In this document: positions 17,246 to 26,403 of the stretch, in pieces
Numbering within the stretch: the stretch's first letter is position 1
Layout: each line of letters starts with the position of its first letter
Source of the DNA: Ruminococcaceae bacterium BL-6
GTDB lineage: Bacteria; Bacillota; Clostridia; Oscillospirales; Acutalibacteraceae
Reading direction: 5' to 3'
DNA: 64,000 nucleotides
NCBI GenBank assembly: GCA_902810075.1
Contig: LR778135.1
Span: forward strand, 3,100,001-3,164,000
The notes under the pieces: model-generated
What the model was told of the DNA's origin: nothing
The model's database searches: none
The model's input: only the letters and a program-made list of their open reading frames with translations
Program-made: the position numbers and the translations under genes

Positions 17246-18331
17246 ATGAAACGCGTTTACAACTTCTCTGCGGGTCCTTCGATGCTGCCCGAAGCGGTTC
17301 TGCGCCGCGCGGCGGACGAAATGTTAGATTACCAGGGCAGCGGCCAGTCAGTGATGGAGATGTCCCATCGATCTAAAACTTTCGAAGGAATCATCGCCTC
17401 CGCGGAGAAGCTGCTTCGCGAAGTCATGAAGATTCCGGACAATTACAAAGTGCTGTTCCTTCAGGGCGGCGGCTGGTCGCAGTTCGCGATGGTTCCGATG
17501 AACCTGATGACAAAGAGCAACAAGGCCGACTTCGTCATCACCGGCCAGTGGGCCGCCAAGGCGCAGCAGGAGGCCTCCCGCTACGGCACGGCCAACATCG
17601 TCGCCTCCTCGAAGGACAAAACCTTCACCTATATTCCAAAGCTCGATCCCTCCACGTTCTCGCCCGATGCGGATTATTTCTACATCTGCCTGAATAACAC
17701 GATCTACGGCACCAAATACCACACGCTTCCGGAAACCGGCAGCGTGCCGCTGGTGGCGGATGTTTCCTCGTGCATTCTGAGCGAGCCGATCGACGTCGGC
17801 AAATTCGGGCTGGTGTTCGCGGGCGCGCAGAAAAATATGGGCCCCGCGGGCCTTACCGTGGTGATCGTGCGCGAAGACCTGATCGGCCGCGCGATGGAGA
17901 TCACCCCGACAATGTTCAATTACAAGACCCATGCCGACCACGGCTCCCTGTTCAACACGCCGCCGTGCTATTCCATTTATGTGTGCGGCCTCGTTCTGGA
18001 TTGGCTGAAAAACGAGATCGGCGGGCTGGAAAACATGAAGGCCATCAACGAGAAAAAAGCGGGCATGGTCTATGATTTTCTGGACCGGTCCAAACTGTTT
18101 CGCGGAACGGTCGTGAAAGAGGACCGTTCGCTGATGAACATCCCGTTCGTGACCGGCGACAAGGATCTGGATGCCAAATTCGTCAGTGAGGCGGAAGAAG
18201 CCGGGTTTGTCAACCTGAAAGGCCACCGCACGGTGGGCGGAATGCGCGCCTCCGTTTACAACGGCATGCCGGTGGAAGGCGTGGAAAAGCTGGTCGAATT
18301 CATGAAAGATTTTGAAAAAAGGAACCGCTGA
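17246..18331 (+). CDS. serC: Phosphoserine aminotransferase
   Basis: PLP-dependent class V aminotransferase of 361 residues that converts 3-phosphohydroxypyruvate and glutamate to phosphoserine. Signatures: YNFSAGPSMLPEAVL, HRSKTFEGI, FLQGGGWSQFAMVPMNL, DVSSCILSEPID and the PLP-Lys region FAGAQKNMGPAGLTVVI. It is followed after 43 bases by the serA-type dehydrogenase, so the two first steps of serine synthesis are co-transcribed. Confidence 0.97.
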   Translation: MKRVYNFSAGPSMLPEAVLRRAADEMLDYQGSGQSVMEMSHRSKTFEGIIASAEKLLREVMKIPDNYKVLFLQGGGWSQFAMVPMNLMTKSNKADFVITGQWAAKAQQEASRYGTANIVASSKDKTFTYIPKLDPSTFSPDADYFYICLNNTIYGTKYHTLPETGSVPLVADVSSCILSEPIDVGKFGLVFAGAQKNMGPAGLTVVIVREDLIGRAMEITPTMFNYKTHADHGSLFNTPPCYSIYVCGLVLDWLKNEIGGLENMKAINEKKAGMVYDFLDRSKLFRGTVVKEDRSLMNIPFVTGDKDLDAKFVSEAEEAGFVNLKGHRTVGGMRASVYNGMPVEGVEKLVEFMKDFEKRNR

Positions 18332-18374
18332 CCCATGCGGCAGCCGAAAAAGAAAGACAGCAGGTGAAAAATCG

Positions 18375-19535
18375 ATGTATCGCATCAAAACATTGAATAA
18401 AATTTCCGCTGTGGGCACATCCCGCTTTGGCAGCGGATATGTCTGCGGCGACGCGGAAGACCCGCACGGGATCCTCGTCCGCTCCGCTTCCCTGCACGAA
18501 ATGGAGTTTCCCAAGTCCCTTCTGGCCATCGCGCGGGCGGGCGCGGGCGTCAACAACATTCCGATCGACCGGTGCAGCGAAAACGGCATCGTGGTGTTCA
18601 ACACCCCGGGCGCGAACGCGAACGCCGTAAAGGAGCTGGTCATCGCCGCCCTGTTCCTGACTTCCCGCAAAATCGTGCCGGCCATGGAATGGGCCAAAAC
18701 CTTGAAGGGCAGCGGCGCGGAAGTAGGAAAACTGGTGGAAAAGGGAAAATCCAATTTCGCCGGGCCCGAGATCCGCGGAAAACGCCTTGGCGTCATCGGC
18801 CTCGGCGCGATTGGGATCCTGGTGGCCAACGCGGCCAACGCCCTCGGGATGGAGGTCTACGGCTACGACCCCTACCTTTCCGTCGACGCGGCATGGGGCC
18901 TCTCCCGCTCCGTCAGACATGCGCGCACGCTGGATGAGATTTTTGCGAACAGCGATTATCTGACGATCCATGTGCCGCTGAACCCGGACACCAAGAACCT
19001 CATCGATTCCGAAGCGATCCAAAAAATGAACGACGGGGTCAGGGTTCTGAACTTCGCCCGCGGCGGGCTGGTGAATACCGAGGCCGTGCTTGCCGGGCTG
19101 AAAAACGGAAAAATCAGCGTTTACGCCACTGATTTCCCATCCGATGACCTGCTCGGCGTGGATGGCGTGCTCGCCGTTCCGCATCTGGGCGCTTCCACCC
19201 CGGAATCGGAGGACAACTGCGCCCGCATGGCCGCCGACGAGCTGAAGGATTACCTGGAAAACGGCAATATCCGCAATTCCGTCAACATGCCGTCCGTTTC
19301 CATGCCCCGCGACCATTCCGTGCGCGTGTGCGTCCTTCACCGCAACATCCCGAACACCATCAGCCTTCTTTCCGGCGCGCTGGCGCAGACCGGCATCAAC
19401 ATCGAGAACATGCAGAGCAAATCCAGAAAGGATTATGCCTATGCGATCCTGGATGTCACCGGCGAGCCGGATGCCAAAACGATGGAAACGCTGGAACAGC
19501 GCAGCGAGATCATCAAGATCCGAGTGATCCGGTAA
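18375..19535 (+). CDS. serA: D-3-phosphoglycerate dehydrogenase
   Basis: 386 residues. The NAD-binding core has GVIGLGAIGILVANAA. Catalytic residues lie in NFARGGLVNTEA (Arg), the acidic TDFPSDD region and VPHLGASTPESEDN (His). A C-terminal ACT domain (RVCVLHRNIPNTISLLSGALAQTGINIENMQ, in parts) suggests serine feedback. It oxidises 3-phosphoglycerate to 3-phosphohydroxypyruvate. The ATG at 18375 with AGGTGA is chosen; an open extension back into the serC end is not needed. Confidence 0.95.
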   Translation: MYRIKTLNKISAVGTSRFGSGYVCGDAEDPHGILVRSASLHEMEFPKSLLAIARAGAGVNNIPIDRCSENGIVVFNTPGANANAVKELVIAALFLTSRKIVPAMEWAKTLKGSGAEVGKLVEKGKSNFAGPEIRGKRLGVIGLGAIGILVANAANALGMEVYGYDPYLSVDAAWGLSRSVRHARTLDEIFANSDYLTIHVPLNPDTKNLIDSEAIQKMNDGVRVLNFARGGLVNTEAVLAGLKNGKISVYATDFPSDDLLGVDGVLAVPHLGASTPESEDNCARMAADELKDYLENGNIRNSVNMPSVSMPRDHSVRVCVLHRNIPNTISLLSGALAQTGINIENMQSKSRKDYAYAILDVTGEPDAKTMETLEQRSEIIKIRVIR

Positions 19536-19584
19536 ATTCAATCCGCTGCGGAACAGCCTGATTAAGAATACGGAACCGAACTAG

Positions 19585-19632
19585 AAATACGCTTTGAGCG
19601 GATTAAAATCCGATTCGAAGCGTATTTTTTTC
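19585..19632 (+). terminator. Terminator of serC-serA
   Basis: Stem AAATACGCTT / AAGCGTATTT with an inner CGGATT/AATCCG helix, followed by a T run. Confidence 0.82.
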
Positions 19633-19703
19633 GCTTTCAGAAGGACTTCTTTATGACGGTTCCCGCCGCCGATTTTATTTCCGTCTGTTTCTTAAAAAAG
19701 CTC

Positions 19704-19735
19704 TTGACAACCCTCAGGCGATATGATACTATAAT
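19704..19735 (+). promoter_or_regulatory. Promoter of tRNA-fMet
   Basis: Perfect TTGACA (19704-19709) with an AT-rich -10 region TACTATAAT (19727-19735), 35 bases before the mature tRNA. It stays with the intact tRNA copy on the left of the inserted element. Confidence 0.65.
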
Positions 19736-19769
19736 AGGGCACTCTAAAAAGGGGTGTCATTCATCATAT

Positions 19770-19846
<77 letters not shown>

Positions 19847-19918
19847 CAAAGAACCCGCATAGCCGTTGGCTTTGCGGGCTTTCTTTATGTCCGGAAGAAA
19901 AGTAAATAATCAGTTTTT

Positions 19919-20148
19919 GCCCCATACTTTGCCCCATACCCGGCAAAAAACAGCCCTTTTGCGGCATTCCTGCCCCATACTCTGGAGCAGGCCGCAAAGG
20001 GCCTTTTATTTTGGACCAGCGAACCCGTTCACACAATGCACAGAATACACACAATACCCCCCCAGTGTGGAAGTGTGATAAAATAGCCGGAACCCTTCAC
20101 AGAATGCATACAATGCACAGAATAGACTTCTGCCCCATACTGCCCCAT
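19919..20148. repeat. Left cluster of GCCCCATAC sites
   Basis: Copies at 19919-19927, 19931-19939, 19972-19980 and 20131-20139, and one missing its last base at 20141-20148. The same 9-mer occurs near the right end and before the integrase gene. Pairing at 10-12 bp spacing near both att sites is what integrase arm-type binding sites look like. Confidence 0.65.
20029..20123. repeat. Iteron arrays A and B (9-bp units)
   Basis: Two sets of three abutting 9-mers of form CACAGAATA/CACACAATG: 20029-20055 and 20097-20123. Each set is preceded by TTCA or CTTCA. Both arrays recur elsewhere in the element in direct or inverted orientation. Confidence 0.75.
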
Positions 20149-20200
20149 AAAAACAGCCGCCTGCAAGCGAAGCAGACGGCATTTTTTATTTATGGCTTTT

Positions 20201-20821
20201 TTATTTCTCAAAATGGTTTACTTTGCTTTCCTGGTCGTACAACTCTCGCAGAAGCTCAAAGACTTTCAACAGATTCATATTTTTATAGTCTGCAAGGCTC
20301 AACGCTGTTACGTCAACATCTGCATCAGCCGGGGCAATATCATCATCATCCCCCCAGCCGCGCCCAGGATCAAGGTATTTATATTTCTGGTAATAGGGCA
20401 CGACGTGGTCAAGGCCGGTTTGACGCTTGTTTGCCTCTTCGTCCAGCACATAGTATAGATAGTGCGCAATTGAATACAAGGCTTTCTTATTTTCTAACAG
20501 CGTATTTACCGTAAGCGTGATAGAGTTTTGCTTGTCATTATGAAAACGCCTTTTTAGAAATTCGATGGCTTTTTCCGAAAGTCCGGTCACCTCCATTACG
20601 TCGGCGGTGTCCGGCTTTTTCGCATCCGACACACCGAGCAGATAATCCGTCGTCACGTCGTAATGCTCCGCGATCTTACAGAGAAGGTCATATTTCGGCT
20701 CGCGAGAACCTTCATACGCGGAATAACTTTGCACCGATACACCAAGAATCGCCGCAACATCGCTCTGATTTTCGCCTTTCTCCAGGCGCAGTTGTTTTAA
20801 CCTGTCCGAAAATACAGACAC
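20201..20821 (-). CDS. XRE-family repressor of the satellite
   Basis: 206 residues. An N-terminal helix-turn-helix (about 5-60, RLKQLRLEKGENQSDVAAIL then VSVQSYSAYEGSREP) is followed by a helical region without an S24 peptidase site, ending in an acidic stretch and DYKNMNLLKVFELLREL. GTG start with AGGAGG. It is transcribed leftward, divergent from the xis-like and replication genes, the standard position of an island master repressor (Stl-like). Lacking a LexA-type protease domain, it is more likely released by a helper-phage protein than by RecA cleavage; this is inference. Confidence 0.88.
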   Translation of the reverse strand: MSVFSDRLKQLRLEKGENQSDVAAILGVSVQSYSAYEGSREPKYDLLCKIAEHYDVTTDYLLGVSDAKKPDTADVMEVTGLSEKAIEFLKRRFHNDKQNSITLTVNTLLENKKALYSIAHYLYYVLDEEANKRQTGLDHVVPYYQKYKYLDPGRGWGDDDDIAPADADVDVTALSLADYKNMNLLKVFELLRELYDQESKVNHFEK

Positions 20822-20985
20822 AGTAGTTACCTCCTATCTAATAATCCATAAATTCTTTAATATAGGATACCATGATAAATAAATAATGTAAAGGGGTTGC
20901 AAACAAAAAAGATATGTGCTATTATCTTATTAGTTGTTCGATGGACTATTAAATACAGCTTTTGTTTAATTAAGAGGGTGAGAGT
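20822..20985. promoter_or_regulatory. Divergent control region of the satellite
   Basis: 164 AT-rich bases between repressor and xis-like gene. Rightward promoter TTGCAA (20897-20902), 17-base spacer, TATTAT (20920-20925). Inverted copies of a TAATAATCCAT / TTAATAGTCCAT motif, one near each gene, are candidate repressor operators. Confidence 0.6.
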
Positions 20986-21171
20986 ATGGAAAAACTTACA
21001 TTATCTATCCCGGAAGTTGCCCAGGTGTTGGGCGTCAGCAAGCCCACAGCCTACGCTTTGGCAAACTCCAAGGGATTCCCTATCTTACATATTGGTAAGC
21101 GCAAAGTAGTTCCAGCGCAGGGGCTGCGGGAATGGATTCAAAAAAACAGCACCGGCGTAAAACAGGGCTAA
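20986..21171 (+). CDS. Small HTH protein, excisionase/AlpA-like
   Basis: 61 residues with a MerR-type helix-turn-helix: LSIPEVAQVLGVSKPTAYALANSKGFPILHIGKRKVVP, then a short basic and polar tail. This is the HTH_17 group that contains excisionases and AlpA activators. It is the first rightward gene after the repressor and ends four bases before the primase start, so it may act in excision, activation, or both. Confidence 0.82.
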   Translation: MEKLTLSIPEVAQVLGVSKPTAYALANSKGFPILHIGKRKVVPAQGLREWIQKNSTGVKQG

Positions 21172-21175
21172 GGCG

Positions 21176-23617
21176 GTGGACGGTTTGACGCAACAACAGA
21201 TTGATACCATCCGGCGCGGGCTGGGAGAATATGCGAAACAGACCCGCTTTGTTGGACGGGTAAAAGACAAAACGCCTATCAATCCCCGCACGCTACATGG
21301 TGCCATGACTAATGACCGCAGCACCTGGGGTACGATGGAACAGGCATTTTCTTGTGTGGGCAAAGAAGCTACTTACAAGGACGGGCGCGGGAAAACCGTT
21401 ACGGCGATCGTCGTAGGCATCGGCGTTGAGCTGGGCGGCGGCCTGTGCGGGATTGACCTTGACCATTGCACCGAGGGCAAAGGCACCACCGAAGAATGGG
21501 CGCTTAACATAATAAAAATCATGCAAGGCTGCGGCGATGGGCACGGCACATACTGGGAGAACTCCCCGAGCGGGAAAGGAATTCATATTCTGTTTACTGG
21601 CACGATCCCGGACGGAGCGCGGAAAAAAGGGAATATTGAAATGTATTCCGAAGGCCGGTATTTTACCTTGACGGGAAACGGCTGGGACACCGTGAGAGAA
21701 GGCACCGAGCAGGCCGCGCAGGTTCATAAAAAATATCTGGCAGAGGTTCCGAAGCAAGCGGAATTTTCCATGCCCCCCGCGCAGACAAGCGTTCCGCCGG
21801 AGGACGAAAAGCTGCTGGAAATTGCAATGAACGCGCGGAACGGCGATCTTTTCACGGCGTTATTTACCGGGGACTGGCAGGGGCGGTATAAATCCGAAAG
21901 CGAAGCGACAATAGCGCTTTTGAACCTTCTGGCGTTTTATACCAAGGACGCCGGACAGATTGACCGCCTTTTCCGTCAATCTGGCCTTATGCGCGAAAAA
22001 TGGGACAGGCCGCAGAGCGGCACCACCTGGGGAGCTTTGCAAATTCAAAAGGCTATCGCGGACTGCCGCAACAGCTACCAATCCGGACATCGATCCACGC
22101 TGGCGCAGGATTTCGGGAAGACAACAGGGGAACCGTGGGAAAAGCCGGCGCCCTTCGACGAATACCCGGCCGGTCCATTTACCGAAAATGCACTGCCGCC
22201 CTGTTTGGAGGACATGGCGAAGGCGTCCGCAGCTTCCACACAGACGCCGCTTTCAATGAACTACGCCGCAGTGCTGGCCGCCGCCGCGATCACCGTCCAA
22301 GGCAAATTCAAGGTGCAGATTACAAACGACTACTCCGAACCGCTGAACCTGTATATTGCAGCAGTGGCCCCACCTGCCGAGCGGAAAAGCGCCGTTCTAA
22401 GGAACGCCACCCAGGCACTCCAGCTATACGAAGCCCAGCGGAACGAGCTGCTGAAACCAAAGATTGAACAATCGAAAACAGACTACGCTGTTCTTTGTGG
22501 GCGCATCGACAATCTTACAAAAAAATCTATAAATAAAGGTGAAAATCACTCCGAAGAACTGGCAGAGCTAACCAAAGAAAAAGTTGAGTTCAAACATATT
22601 ACATTTGAACGGTTCGTCTGCGACGACGCCACGCCGGAAGCCCTGACAAGCCTTATGGCCGACAACAACGACTGCATCGGCCTGGTATCTGCGGAAGGCG
22701 GCGTTTTCTCCAATATGAAAGGCCGCTACCGGGAAAACGGTGTTTCCGACATTGACGTCTATTTGAAGGCTCATTCCGGTGACACGATCAGGATTGACAG
22801 GAAATCGCGCCCGGCCGAATACATCAATGCGCCGTGCTTGACAATGATTCTTATGATTCAACCTGTTCTAATTGAAGGGCTGATGGAAAACGACGAATTC
22901 AAGGGCCGGGGGCTTACAGCGCGGTTCCTGTATGTCGTTGTGGACGAGGACACAAGCCTGGTCGGCTCGCGAACGGCGACGGCTCCGTCAATCCCACTGA
23001 CCGTGAAGCAAGCATATGAACAGGCTTTGTTTAACAGGTTGAATTATCGTCCACAGGATACGCAACCGCTCTACCTGTCCCCCGAGGCGGAGCAGCACCG
23101 GCAAAAGTTTTTCAACGCTATCGAACCCCGGTTAAAAAACGACCTGTATTTTATGTCGGACTGGGCCGGGAAGCTGGCCGGTGCTGTCTGCCGGCTTGCC
23201 GGAATCCTGCATTGCTTTTCATGCCCCGACCCTGCCGCCGTCCAGATCAGCGGCGAAACCATGATGAACGCTATTAAGCTGGGGTTTTGCTTCCTGCAGC
23301 ACGCACAGGCGGCCTATGGCGCTATGGGCGGCGATCAGACCGTAGCGGCCGCAAAGTATGTTTTGAAGCGTCTGAACGGTGTGCAGAGCATCACGAAGCG
23401 GAACCTACACCAGCTTTGCCGGGGCCGCTTCAAAAAGGTTGACGAGCTGGAGCCGATCATTACCGCCCTGATAGATCACGGCTATTTGAGAGAATCCACG
23501 CCACCAAGCGAGGGCGCAGGCCGGAAACCCAGCCCGACATATTTAGTAAACCCTTTGCTTTCACAGAATACACACAATGCACAGAAAGGAAGCGAAAATA
23601 ATGAACGAAGAAAATAA
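21176..23617 (+). CDS. Primase-helicase (prim-pol plus DUF3987)
   Basis: 813-residue replication protein. The N-terminal part has primase-polymerase features: CGIDLDHC (catalytic acids, about residue 92), SPSGKGIHILFTG and EMYSEGRYFTLTGNG. A helical linker (SESEATIALLNLLAFY) follows. The C-terminal DUF3987 helicase-like domain (about 335-780) has an altered P-loop, APPAERKSAVLR, in place of the usual PPGSGKS. Starts with GTG. It probably initiates element replication at the iterons. Iteron array C lies inside its last codons. Confidence 0.85.
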   Translation: MDGLTQQQIDTIRRGLGEYAKQTRFVGRVKDKTPINPRTLHGAMTNDRSTWGTMEQAFSCVGKEATYKDGRGKTVTAIVVGIGVELGGGLCGIDLDHCTEGKGTTEEWALNIIKIMQGCGDGHGTYWENSPSGKGIHILFTGTIPDGARKKGNIEMYSEGRYFTLTGNGWDTVREGTEQAAQVHKKYLAEVPKQAEFSMPPAQTSVPPEDEKLLEIAMNARNGDLFTALFTGDWQGRYKSESEATIALLNLLAFYTKDAGQIDRLFRQSGLMREKWDRPQSGTTWGALQIQKAIADCRNSYQSGHRSTLAQDFGKTTGEPWEKPAPFDEYPAGPFTENALPPCLEDMAKASAASTQTPLSMNYAAVLAAAAITVQGKFKVQITNDYSEPLNLYIAAVAPPAERKSAVLRNATQALQLYEAQRNELLKPKIEQSKTDYAVLCGRIDNLTKKSINKGENHSEELAELTKEKVEFKHITFERFVCDDATPEALTSLMADNNDCIGLVSAEGGVFSNMKGRYRENGVSDIDVYLKAHSGDTIRIDRKSRPAEYINAPCLTMILMIQPVLIEGLMENDEFKGRGLTARFLYVVVDEDTSLVGSRTATAPSIPLTVKQAYEQALFNRLNYRPQDTQPLYLSPEAEQHRQKFFNAIEPRLKNDLYFMSDWAGKLAGAVCRLAGILHCFSCPDPAAVQISGETMMNAIKLGFCFLQHAQAAYGAMGGDQTVAAAKYVLKRLNGVQSITKRNLHQLCRGRFKKVDELEPIITALIDHGYLRESTPPSEGAGRKPSPTYLVNPLLSQNTHNAQKGSENNERRK
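23562..23588. repeat. Iteron array C (9-bp units)
   Basis: CACAGAATA, CACACAATG and CACAGAAAG end to end within the last codons of the primase gene. Same unit as arrays A, B, D and E. Confidence 0.7.
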
Positions 23618-23816
23618 AATCTGCCCACTGCTGTCTATTGTGGATAATGAAAACGGTTACCTGAATTGCAAGCGTGAAAGGTGCGCGTGGTACTGCGGCG
23701 GCCTGAAAGAGTGTTCACTGAAAGCACTGGTCGAAGTCGCCAATGAAGCGGTGGTCGTGCTGGAAGATATTCCGGTCAGTTTGTCCGAAATAGCCGACAC
23801 CATTGCAGAAAGATAG
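23601..23816 (+). CDS. Small cysteine-rich protein of the satellite
   Basis: 71 residues. Six Cys residues in the first half (CPLL, CKRERCAWYCGG, KECSL) suggest a metal-binding knuckle; the second half is an acidic helix (VEVANEAVVVLEDIP). Not recognised. ATG at 23601 with an AGGAAG site is preferred to an upstream ATG inside iteron array C. Lies between primase and the next unknown gene. Confidence 0.65.
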   Translation: MNEENKICPLLSIVDNENGYLNCKRERCAWYCGGLKECSLKALVEVANEAVVVLEDIPVSLSEIADTIAER

Positions 23817-23826
23817 GAGTATTGAC

Positions 23827-24474
23827 ATGCTGGAAATTATCAGGGGTAAACCGAAGCCGGATTATAAAATGCTCTGGCTCAACGCTTACGACAACGCGCT
23901 GCGCCGCTGCATGGAGCCGGAAGGACAAAAGGCAGAGAATTACCAAAGGGTTATCTTTGCAGGCGTCAAATATATGCGCTCCACATACCGGGAGTACCAA
24001 GCCCACAAAAATATAGCAGATGAAGTGAAAGGCCGGCAAACACATCTTGAATGTATCGCCATGCACATGGCTATGTTGACGCCACGCCAATTCATGCGAC
24101 TGTTCCCGGTCACGAAGGAATACGACGGCGCCCGCTGGGGCTGCAAGGACTATTTTTCCGTCATGGAGTATATGCGGACGCTGGACTGGGATAAGCCCAT
24201 AGGCGGCCCGGAAACGCTTTTCTCTTTCCTGTGGGAATATCAAAATTCCGATACCAGCGAATTTCTGGTGGACTGGATGATGGTCATTGAAAGCATCATG
24301 CACCTTCACGGCGAAGACGGCCCGATGGATAAACTCATAGACAGCATGGGGCTGACGCGGTACTACATGGAAAAGGACGAAGCCACCGGTCAAGAATACC
24401 TTTTGAACAGCGACACTGGCAAGACCGCCCCGGTTAGAAAATCCATTCCGCGTTATCTAAAACTGGTTCAGTAA
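23827..24474 (+). CDS. Hypothetical protein of the satellite
   Basis: 215 residues, no recognised family, no membrane segments. Mostly helical, with aromatic-rich stretches (YDGARWGCKDYFSVMEYMRT and ETLFSFLWEYQN). AGGAG lies seven bases before the ATG at 23827. The position after the primase suggests a replication accessory or a helper-interference protein, but nothing in the sequence decides. Confidence 0.7.
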   Translation: MLEIIRGKPKPDYKMLWLNAYDNALRRCMEPEGQKAENYQRVIFAGVKYMRSTYREYQAHKNIADEVKGRQTHLECIAMHMAMLTPRQFMRLFPVTKEYDGARWGCKDYFSVMEYMRTLDWDKPIGGPETLFSFLWEYQNSDTSEFLVDWMMVIESIMHLHGEDGPMDKLIDSMGLTRYYMEKDEATGQEYLLNSDTGKTAPVRKSIPRYLKLVQ

Positions 24475-24489
24475 AGGAAGGTGAAAAAC

Positions 24490-24624
24490 ATGACTGAATT
24501 TGAAAAGCAGACCCTTGAATACCTTGAGCGTATCGCAGACGTGCTGGAAACCATCCGGATGCTGGAAACTGACAACGATGAAGCGCTGAACGACATCAAG
24601 GGTGCTATGCCGAATCTTGACTAA
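24490..24624 (+). CDS. Short acidic protein of the satellite
   Basis: 44 residues, strongly helical and acidic (TEFEKQTLEYLERIADVLET). AAGGAAGGTGA ribosome site eight bases before the ATG, directly after the preceding gene. The late promoter begins inside its last codons. Function unknown; the size resembles small regulators or interference peptides of islands. Confidence 0.6.
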   Translation: MTEFEKQTLEYLERIADVLETIRMLETDNDEALNDIKGAMPNLD

Positions 24625-24645
24625 ATTATACAAATAGTATATAAT
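24617..24645 (+). promoter_or_regulatory. Promoter of the capsid/packaging genes
   Basis: TTGACT (24617-24622), 17-base spacer, TATAAT (24640-24645), 20 bases before the portal ATG. An imperfect dyad AATTATAC...GTATATAATT spans the spacer and -10 and could be an operator. Confidence 0.75.
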
Positions 24646-24665
24646 TAAAGAGGCGATATATTCCA

Positions 24666-25859
24666 ATGAGTATATTTTCAAGGTTATTCAAAAGCAAGCA
24701 ACCGCAGCAGACGGTGTCCGCGGTGCTGACGGGGACGGTGCCCTTCTTCTCCCCGTTCAGTGGGGATTCCTACGAGAGCGATGTTTACCGGTCCGCTGTG
24801 GACGCGATAGCGCGGCACGGGGCGAAGTTGCACGGTTCCCACATCATCCGCACGACGGACGGCAGGGAACCGGGCGACGATGCTTTGAATTATCTCTTAG
24901 GGACGCGCCCGAACCCGTACATGAGCGCCTACGATTTCCAATATAAGCAGATCACCCATTATTTTACGAACAATGACAGCTTCGGATACATACAGCGCGA
25001 CAGTGGCGGCAATATGGCCGCAATTTATCCGCTGGACGTGACCGGGGCGCAATTCGTGACGGACCCGACCGACACCATGTACATCAAGTTCTTCTTCCAG
25101 AACGGAAAGCAGTACATTCTCCCCTATTCTGACATCATCCACCTGCGCAGGCACTTCAACCGGAACGACCTGCTGGGCGACAATAACGAAGCGATCCTGC
25201 CGGCTTTGCAACTGGCGAAGGCGCAGAGTGACGGCATTGTTGCGGGGATAAAGCAGGGTGCGACCATCCGCGGACTCTTGAAATATAACCAGGTGCTGGC
25301 GCCGGAAAAATTGAAGCAGGAAAAGGACGCTTTTGTGGCCGACTATCTAAACATCGGAAACAGCGGCGGCGTGGCCGCTCTGGACAGCAAATTCGACTAT
25401 ATACCGATCGAATCGAAGCCGTACATCATCGCCGCGCCCCAGCTGGAAGCCGTCAAGTCCAAAATATATGAATACCTGGGCGTCAATCAGAAAATCGTTG
25501 ACGGCACCTATTCCGAGCAGGAAGGGACGGCCTTCTACGAATCCGTCATTGAGCCGCTGGCCGCACAGATGGGGCAGGAATTCACCGCAAAGGTGTTTAC
25601 TCCCATTGAGCAACAGGCCGGGAACCAGATTATTTTTGAGGGCGCTCAAATGGACTATGCGAGCTACGGGACCCGCATTTCCACATTGAAAGAAAGCGTC
25701 CCCTACGGACTTTTCACTGTCGATGAAGCCCGTGAAATTTTGAACATGCGACCGATCGGCGGCGAGGAAGGCAAAAAGCGCCTCCAGACCTTGAACGTTG
25801 TGGACGCGACGAAAGCAAACAACTACCAGTTAGGGGGAAACTCCAATGAAGGAAAATAG
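24666..25859 (+). CDS. HK97-type portal protein
   Basis: 397 residues, usual length for HK97-type portals. Typical features are VYRSAVDAIARHGAKL near the N terminus, the NPYMSAYDFQYKQITHYFTNNDSFGYI core, IIHLRRHFNRNDLLGDNN, and the C-terminal GLFTVDEAREILNMRPIGG. The portal forms the dodecameric DNA entry ring. The start of the protease gene overlaps by 14 bases. Confidence 0.93.
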   Translation: MSIFSRLFKSKQPQQTVSAVLTGTVPFFSPFSGDSYESDVYRSAVDAIARHGAKLHGSHIIRTTDGREPGDDALNYLLGTRPNPYMSAYDFQYKQITHYFTNNDSFGYIQRDSGGNMAAIYPLDVTGAQFVTDPTDTMYIKFFFQNGKQYILPYSDIIHLRRHFNRNDLLGDNNEAILPALQLAKAQSDGIVAGIKQGATIRGLLKYNQVLAPEKLKQEKDAFVADYLNIGNSGGVAALDSKFDYIPIESKPYIIAAPQLEAVKSKIYEYLGVNQKIVDGTYSEQEGTAFYESVIEPLAAQMGQEFTAKVFTPIEQQAGNQIIFEGAQMDYASYGTRISTLKESVPYGLFTVDEAREILNMRPIGGEEGKKRLQTLNVVDATKANNYQLGGNSNEGK

Positions 25860-26403
25860 ATTCTTTGAAATCCGTGCAGCCCAAGACAGCATGACCCTGA
25901 CAGGCCGGGCGGTCGTATTTGATACGCCCGCTCTGATTCACGACCCGCTGGGAGATTACACAGAGATCATCCGGGCCGGGGCGCTGGAAGGTGCCGACCT
26001 GTCCGATGTTCATTTATTTTACGGTCACGACACGACAAAGGTTCCGCTTGCAAGGGTTCCTAAGACGATGCAGCTATCAATCAGCCCGGCAGGGCTGGGC
26101 GTAACCGCACAGCTCCCGGATACCGAAGCAGCTAAGGAAGTCTATCAGGCTGTCCAGCGTGGGGATTTATCGGGAATGAGTTTTGCGTTCACGGTGCCGG
26201 CAGGCGGCGACGCATACGACCCGAAAACCAACACGCGAACGATCAACCGGATTGACAAGATTCTGGAAGTGTCGGTCGTGCCGTACCCCGCTTATCAGCA
26301 GACGAGCGTGGAAGCCCGAAGCAGAATAGACGGCAGTTTATCCGCTTACCGGGCGGCAAAAATCAAAATCCATCAAATTTTGAAAAGAGGTATTTCATTA
26401 TGA
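25846..26403 (+). CDS. HK97-family prohead protease (S78)
   Basis: 185 residues. Catalytic His is in HLFYGHDTTKVPLAR and catalytic Ser in GDLSGMSFAF, with the C-terminal ILEVSVVPYPAYQQTSVEAR family motif. It cleaves the capsid delta domain during head maturation. It overlaps the portal gene before it and, by four bases, the capsid gene after it. Confidence 0.93.
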   Translation: MKENRFFEIRAAQDSMTLTGRAVVFDTPALIHDPLGDYTEIIRAGALEGADLSDVHLFYGHDTTKVPLARVPKTMQLSISPAGLGVTAQLPDTEAAKEVYQAVQRGDLSGMSFAFTVPAGGDAYDPKTNTRTINRIDKILEVSVVPYPAYQQTSVEARSRIDGSLSAYRAAKIKIHQILKRGISL

